Assembly (NCBI RefSeq): GCF_963576545.1
Contig: NW_026870532.1
Location: forward strand, 1,054,001 to 1,118,000
Direction: 5' to 3'
Length of the DNA stretch: 64,000 nucleotides
Source of the DNA: Limanda limanda
Taxonomy: Eukaryota; Chordata; Actinopteri; Pleuronectiformes; Pleuronectidae
Position numbers and translations under genes: made by a program. The notes beneath the pieces were generated by a model. That model was not told the origin of the DNA. It did no database searches and saw nothing but the letters and a program-made list of their open reading frames with translations. Below, one piece after another: positions 60,426 to 64,000 of this stretch; position 1 is the first letter of the stretch, and every line of letters starts with the position of its first letter.

Positions 60426-63400
60426 AAGTCTCTCCGACCTTCACAAAAAAAGTTATTCAAGAATATCTCTTTCTCCTATGTGCTTTCATCCCTAACCCTA
60501 ACCCTTCCGAAAGTCGGAGAAGCTCAAGGATGGTACCGATCGATGCGCGCTACCCCATTTAGTGGGGGTAGAGCCTACTTGCAAGTCTCTCCGACCTTCA
60601 CAAAAAAAGTTATTCAAGAATATCTCTTTCTCCTATGTGCTTTCATCCCTAACCCTAACCCTAACCCTTCCGAAAGTCGGAGAAGCTCAAGGATGGTACT
60701 GATCGATGCGCGCTACCCAATTTAGTGGGGGTAGAGCCTACTTGCAAGTCTCTCCGACCTTCACAAAAAAAGTTATTCAAGAATATCTCTTTCTCCTATG
60801 TGCTTTCATCCCTAACCCTAACCCTAACCCTTCCAAAAGTCGGAGAAGCTCAAGGATGGTACCGATCGATGCGCGCTACCCCATTTAGTGGGGGTAGAGC
60901 CTACTTGCAAGTCTCTCCGACCTTCACAAAAAAAGTTATTCAAGAATATCTCTTTCTCCTATGTGCTTTCATCCCTAACCCTAACCCTAACCCTTCCGAA
61001 AGTCGGAGAAGCTCAAGGATGGTACCGATCGATGCGCGCTACCCCATTTAGTGGGGGTAGAGCCTACTTGCAAGTCTCTCCGACCTTCACAAAAAAAGTT
61101 ATTCAAGAATATCTCTTTCTCCTATGTGCTTTCATCCCTAACCCTAACCCTAACCCTTCCGAAAGTCGGAGAAGCTCAAGGATGGTACCGATCGATGCGC
61201 GCTACCCAATTTAGTGGGGGTAGAGCCTACTTGCAAGTCTCTCCGACCTTCACAAAAAAAGTTATTCAAGAATATCTCTTTCTCCTATGTGCTTTCATCC
61301 CTAACCCTAACCCTAACCCTTCCAAAAGTCGGAGAAGCTCAAGGATGGTACCGATCGATGCGCGCTACCCCATTTAGTGGGGGTAGAGCCTACTTGCAAG
61401 TCTCTCCGACCTTCACAAAAAAAGTTATTCAAGAATATCTCTTTCTCCTATGTGCTTTCATCCCTAACCCTAACCCTAACCCTTCCGAAAGTCGGAGAAG
61501 CTCAAGGATGGTACCGATCGATGCGCGCTACCCCATTTAGTGGGGGTAGAGCCTACTTGCAAGTCTCTCCGACCTTCACAAAAAAAGTTATTCAAGAATA
61601 TCTCCTCAGATTTGGGGGAATTTCGTCGGTCGACCTCTTCCGAAGGTCGTACAAGCTCGGGGATGGTACCAATCGATCCGCAGGACCCAAATTAGTCCAG
61701 ATGCAACCACTTTCCAAGTCTCTCCGACCTTCACAAAAAAAGTTATTCAAGAATATCTCTTTCTCCTATGTGCTTTCATCCCTAACCCTAACCCTAACCC
61801 TTCCGAAAGTCGGAGAAGCTCAAGGATGGTACCGATCGATGCGCGCTACCCCATTTAGTGGGGGTAGAGCCTACTTGCAAGTCTCTCCGACCTTCACAAA
61901 AAAAGTTATTCAAGAATATCTCTTTCTCCTATGTGCTTTCATCCCTAACCCTAACCCTAACCCTTCCGAAAGTCGGAGAAGCTCAAGGATGGTACCGATC
62001 GATGCGCGCTACCCCATTTAGTGGGGGTAGAGCCTACTTGCAAGTCTCTCCGACCTTCACAAAAAAAGTTATTCAAGAATATCTCCTCAGATTTGGGGGA
62101 ATTTCGTCGGTCGACCTCTTCCGAAGGTCGTACAAGCTCGGGGATGGTACCAATCGATCCGCAGGACCCAAATTAGTCCAGATGCAACCACTTTCCAAGT
62201 CTCTCCAACCTTCACAAAAAAAGTTATTCAAGAATATCTCTTTCTCCTATGTGCTTTCATCCCTAACCCTAACCCTAACCCTTCCGAAAGTCGGAGAAGC
62301 TCAAGGATGGTACCGATCGATGCGCGCTACCCAATTTAGTGGGGGTAGAGCCTACTTGCAAGTCTCTCCGACCTTCACAAAAAAAGTTATTCAAGAATAT
62401 CTCTTTCTCCTATGTGCTTTCATCCCTAACCCTAACCCTAACCCTTCCAAAAGTCGGAGAAGCTCAAGGATGGTACCGATCGATGCGCGCTACCCCATTT
62501 AGTGGGGGTAGAGCCTACTTGCAAGTCTCTCCGACCTTCACAAAAAAAGTTATTCAAGAATATCTCTTTCTCCTATGTGCTTTCATCCCTAACCCTAACC
62601 CTAACCCTTCCGAAAGTCGGAGAAGCTCAAGGATGGTACCGATGGATGCGCGCTACCCCATTTAGTGGGGGTAGAGCCTACTTGCAAGTCTCTCCGACCT
62701 TCACAAAAAAAGTTATTCAAGAATATCTCCTCAGATTTTGGGGAATTTCGTCGGTCGACCTCTTCCGAAGGTCGTACAAGCTCGGGGATGGTACCAATCG
62801 ATCCGCAGGACCCAAATTAGTCCAGATGCAACCACTTTCCAAGTCTCTCCGACCTTCACAAGAAAAGTTATTCAAGAATATCTCTTTCTCCTATGTGCTT
62901 TCATCCCTAACCCTAACCCTAACCCTTCCAAAAGTCGGAGAAGCTCAAGGATGGTACCGATCGATGCGCGCTACCCCATTTAGTGGGGGTAGAGCCTACT
63001 TGCAAGTCTCTCCGACCTTCACAAAAAAAGTTATTCAAGAATATCTCTTTCTCCTATGTGCTTTCATCCCTAACCCTAACCCTAACCCTTCCGAAAGTCG
63101 GAGAAGCTCAAGGATGGTACCGATCGATGCGCGCTACCCCATTTAGTGGGGGTAGAGCCTACTTGCAAGTCTCTCCGACCTTCACAAAAAAAGTTATTCA
63201 AGAATATCTCCTCAGATTTTGGGGAATTTCGTCGGTCGACCTCTTCCGAAGGTCGTACAAGCTCGGGGATGGTACCAATCGATCCGCAGGACCCAAATTA
63301 GTCCAGATGCAACCACTTTCCAAGTCTCTCCGACCTTCACAAAAAAAGTTATTCAAGAATATCTCTTTCTCCTATGTGCTTTCATCCCTAACCCTAACCC

Positions 63401-63965
63401 TAACCCTTCCGAAAGTCGGAGAAGCTCAAGGATGGTACCGATCGATGCGCGCTACCCCATTTAGTGGGGGTAGAGCCTACTTGCAAGTCTCTCCGACCTT
63501 CACAAAAAAAGTTATTCAAGAATATCTCCTCAGATTTGGGGGAATTTCGTCGGTCGACCTCTTCCGAAGGTCGTACAAGCTCGGGGATGGTACCAATCGA
63601 TCCGCAGGACCCAAATTAGTCCAGATGCAACCACTTTCCAAGTCTCTCCGACCTTCACAAAAAAAGTTATTCAAGAATATCTCTTTCTCCTATGTGCTTT
63701 CATCCCTAACCCTAACCCTAACCCTTCCGAAAGTCGGAGAAGCTCAAGGATGGTACCGATCGATGCGCGCTACCCCATTTAGTGGGGGTAGAGCCTACTT
63801 GCAAGTCTCTCCGACCTTCACAAAAAAAGTTATTCAAGAATATCTCTTTCTCCTATGTGCTTTCATCCCTAACCCTAACCCTAACCCTTCCGAAAGTCGG
63901 AGAAGCTCAAGGATGGTACCGATCGATGCGCGCTACCCCATTTAGTGGGGGTAGAGCCTACTTGC
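60426..63965 (+). repeat. Array segment 13: A-rich right end
   Basis: Order is S, L, LLLL, LBL, LBL, L, LBL, LBLBL, L. With the L at 60263 before it, this includes the longest run of A monomers without B (eight, 60263-61560). A three-L block carrying ACCCAATTT then CTTCCAAAAG is repeated every 489 bp (60.7 and 61.2 kb). Private changes are CTCCAACC near 62208, GATGGATG near 62644 and an A-tract interruption near 62862. Confidence 0.9.
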
Positions 63966-64000
63966 AAGTCTCTCCGACCTTCACAAAAAAAGTTATTCAA
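63966..64000 (+). repeat. Partial monomer at right edge
   Basis: The last 35 bases are the start of the shared head, so it cannot be told whether this monomer is A or B. The array continues to the right. Confidence 0.9.

Larger units (their letters stand above)
1..64000 (+). repeat. Two-monomer telomere-motif satellite array (whole window)
   Basis: The window is a continuous head-to-tail tandem array of two monomers: A (163 bp long form L, 157 bp short form S) and B (155 bp). From position 13 to 63965 the parse gives 258 L, 22 S and 119 B, and the lengths sum exactly to 63,953 bp with no unexplained base. All monomers have the same orientation; no inverted monomer, inserted transposon, unique spacer or gene is visible. 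Copies of one type differ by only a few substitutions. Both edges cut the array, so its full size and chromosomal position are unknown. The repeat class is read directly from the sequence. The eukaryotic origin and a centromeric, pericentromeric or subtelomeric setting are inferences from satellite organisation and the TTAGGG-type hexamer. Confidence 0.99.

Noticed and set aside
67..63945. Many + strand open frames of 60-426 codons
   Set aside because: They overlap in several frames, begin at GTG or internal ATG inside repeats, end wherever two A monomers meet, and have no independent coding signal. They are consequences of the 318-bp A-B dimer.
1..64000. CRISPR array
   Set aside because: Units are 155-163 bp, there are no unique spacers between short repeats, and there are no cas genes. 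The alternation is of two satellite monomers.
1..64000. Transposon or retroelement array
   Set aside because: No terminal repeats, target-site duplications, poly-A tail or transposase/reverse-transcriptase reading frame; boundaries always fall in monomer register.
1..64000. tRNA, rRNA or 5S gene cluster
   Set aside because: No cloverleaf, no tRNA B-box-like GGTTCGANTCC, and no recognisable rRNA segment in either monomer.

Overview
The whole 64 kb window is one uninterrupted head-to-tail satellite array. I can support no protein gene, RNA gene, mobile element, CRISPR array or unique-sequence gap anywhere in it. It is built from two related monomers. Type A occurs as a 163-bp long form (L) and a 157-bp short form (S). 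Type B is 155 bp. Every A monomer contains a block of the telomere-type hexamer CCCTAA: (CCCTAA)3CCC in L and (CCCTAA)2CCC in S. B has none. Parsing by hand from position 13 to 63965 gives 258 L, 22 S and 119 B. These sum exactly to 63,953 bp, so the only length change seen in 399 monomers is loss of one telomeric hexamer. All monomers face the same way, with the C-rich telomeric strand on the + strand. The array runs off both ends of the window (a 12-nt partial at the left, 35 nt at the right).

The DNA is eukaryotic in character: a very large, highly homogenised tandem satellite with nucleosome-sized monomers and TTAGGG-type hexamers. TTAGGG telomeres occur in vertebrates and many other animals, many filamentous fungi, kinetoplastids and some plants, so the lineage cannot be named. 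A subtelomeric or pericentromeric/centromeric location is plausible but not shown, because no chromosome end or flanking unique sequence is present.

A and B are mosaic relatives. With each monomer started at the sequence AAGTCTCTCC, the first 44 nt are identical in the A and B consensus. The middle is unrelated (40 nt with the telomere box in L, 32 nt with a GGTCGACC palindrome in B). The last 79 nt align without gaps at about 71% identity (56/79 by hand). Conserved sub-elements are an A7 tract and a TTC-AA-GAA dyad in the shared head, a small hairpin just after the variable middle, a GGTACC palindrome, and in A a CTACCCC/GGGGTAG hairpin.

The monomer order is not random. Solo B units alternate with A in runs (LBL, LBLBL, LBLBLBL), B-B doublets always occur as L-B-B-L-L, and S almost always precedes B. 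Higher-order repeats are clear: a 17-monomer unit (2,711/2,717 bp; 5809-8525, 8526-11236, 22781-25497), a 12-monomer unit (1,924 bp; five copies), an 8,006-bp spacing near 30.9-41.8 kb, a roughly 6.6-kb pair at 42.0-48.7 and 53.0-59.6 kb, and a broad duplication of 1.9-16.0 kb at 19.2-30.4 kb with block insertions and deletions. Shared private substitutions confirm common descent of these blocks. Layout in monomer letters is given segment by segment in the features.

Long open frames (up to 426 codons, GTG-initiated) occur on the + strand only because the A-B dimer is 318 bp (3 x 106) and lacks in-frame stops. They overlap each other in several frames, track repeat phase rather than gene structure, and are not annotated as genes.
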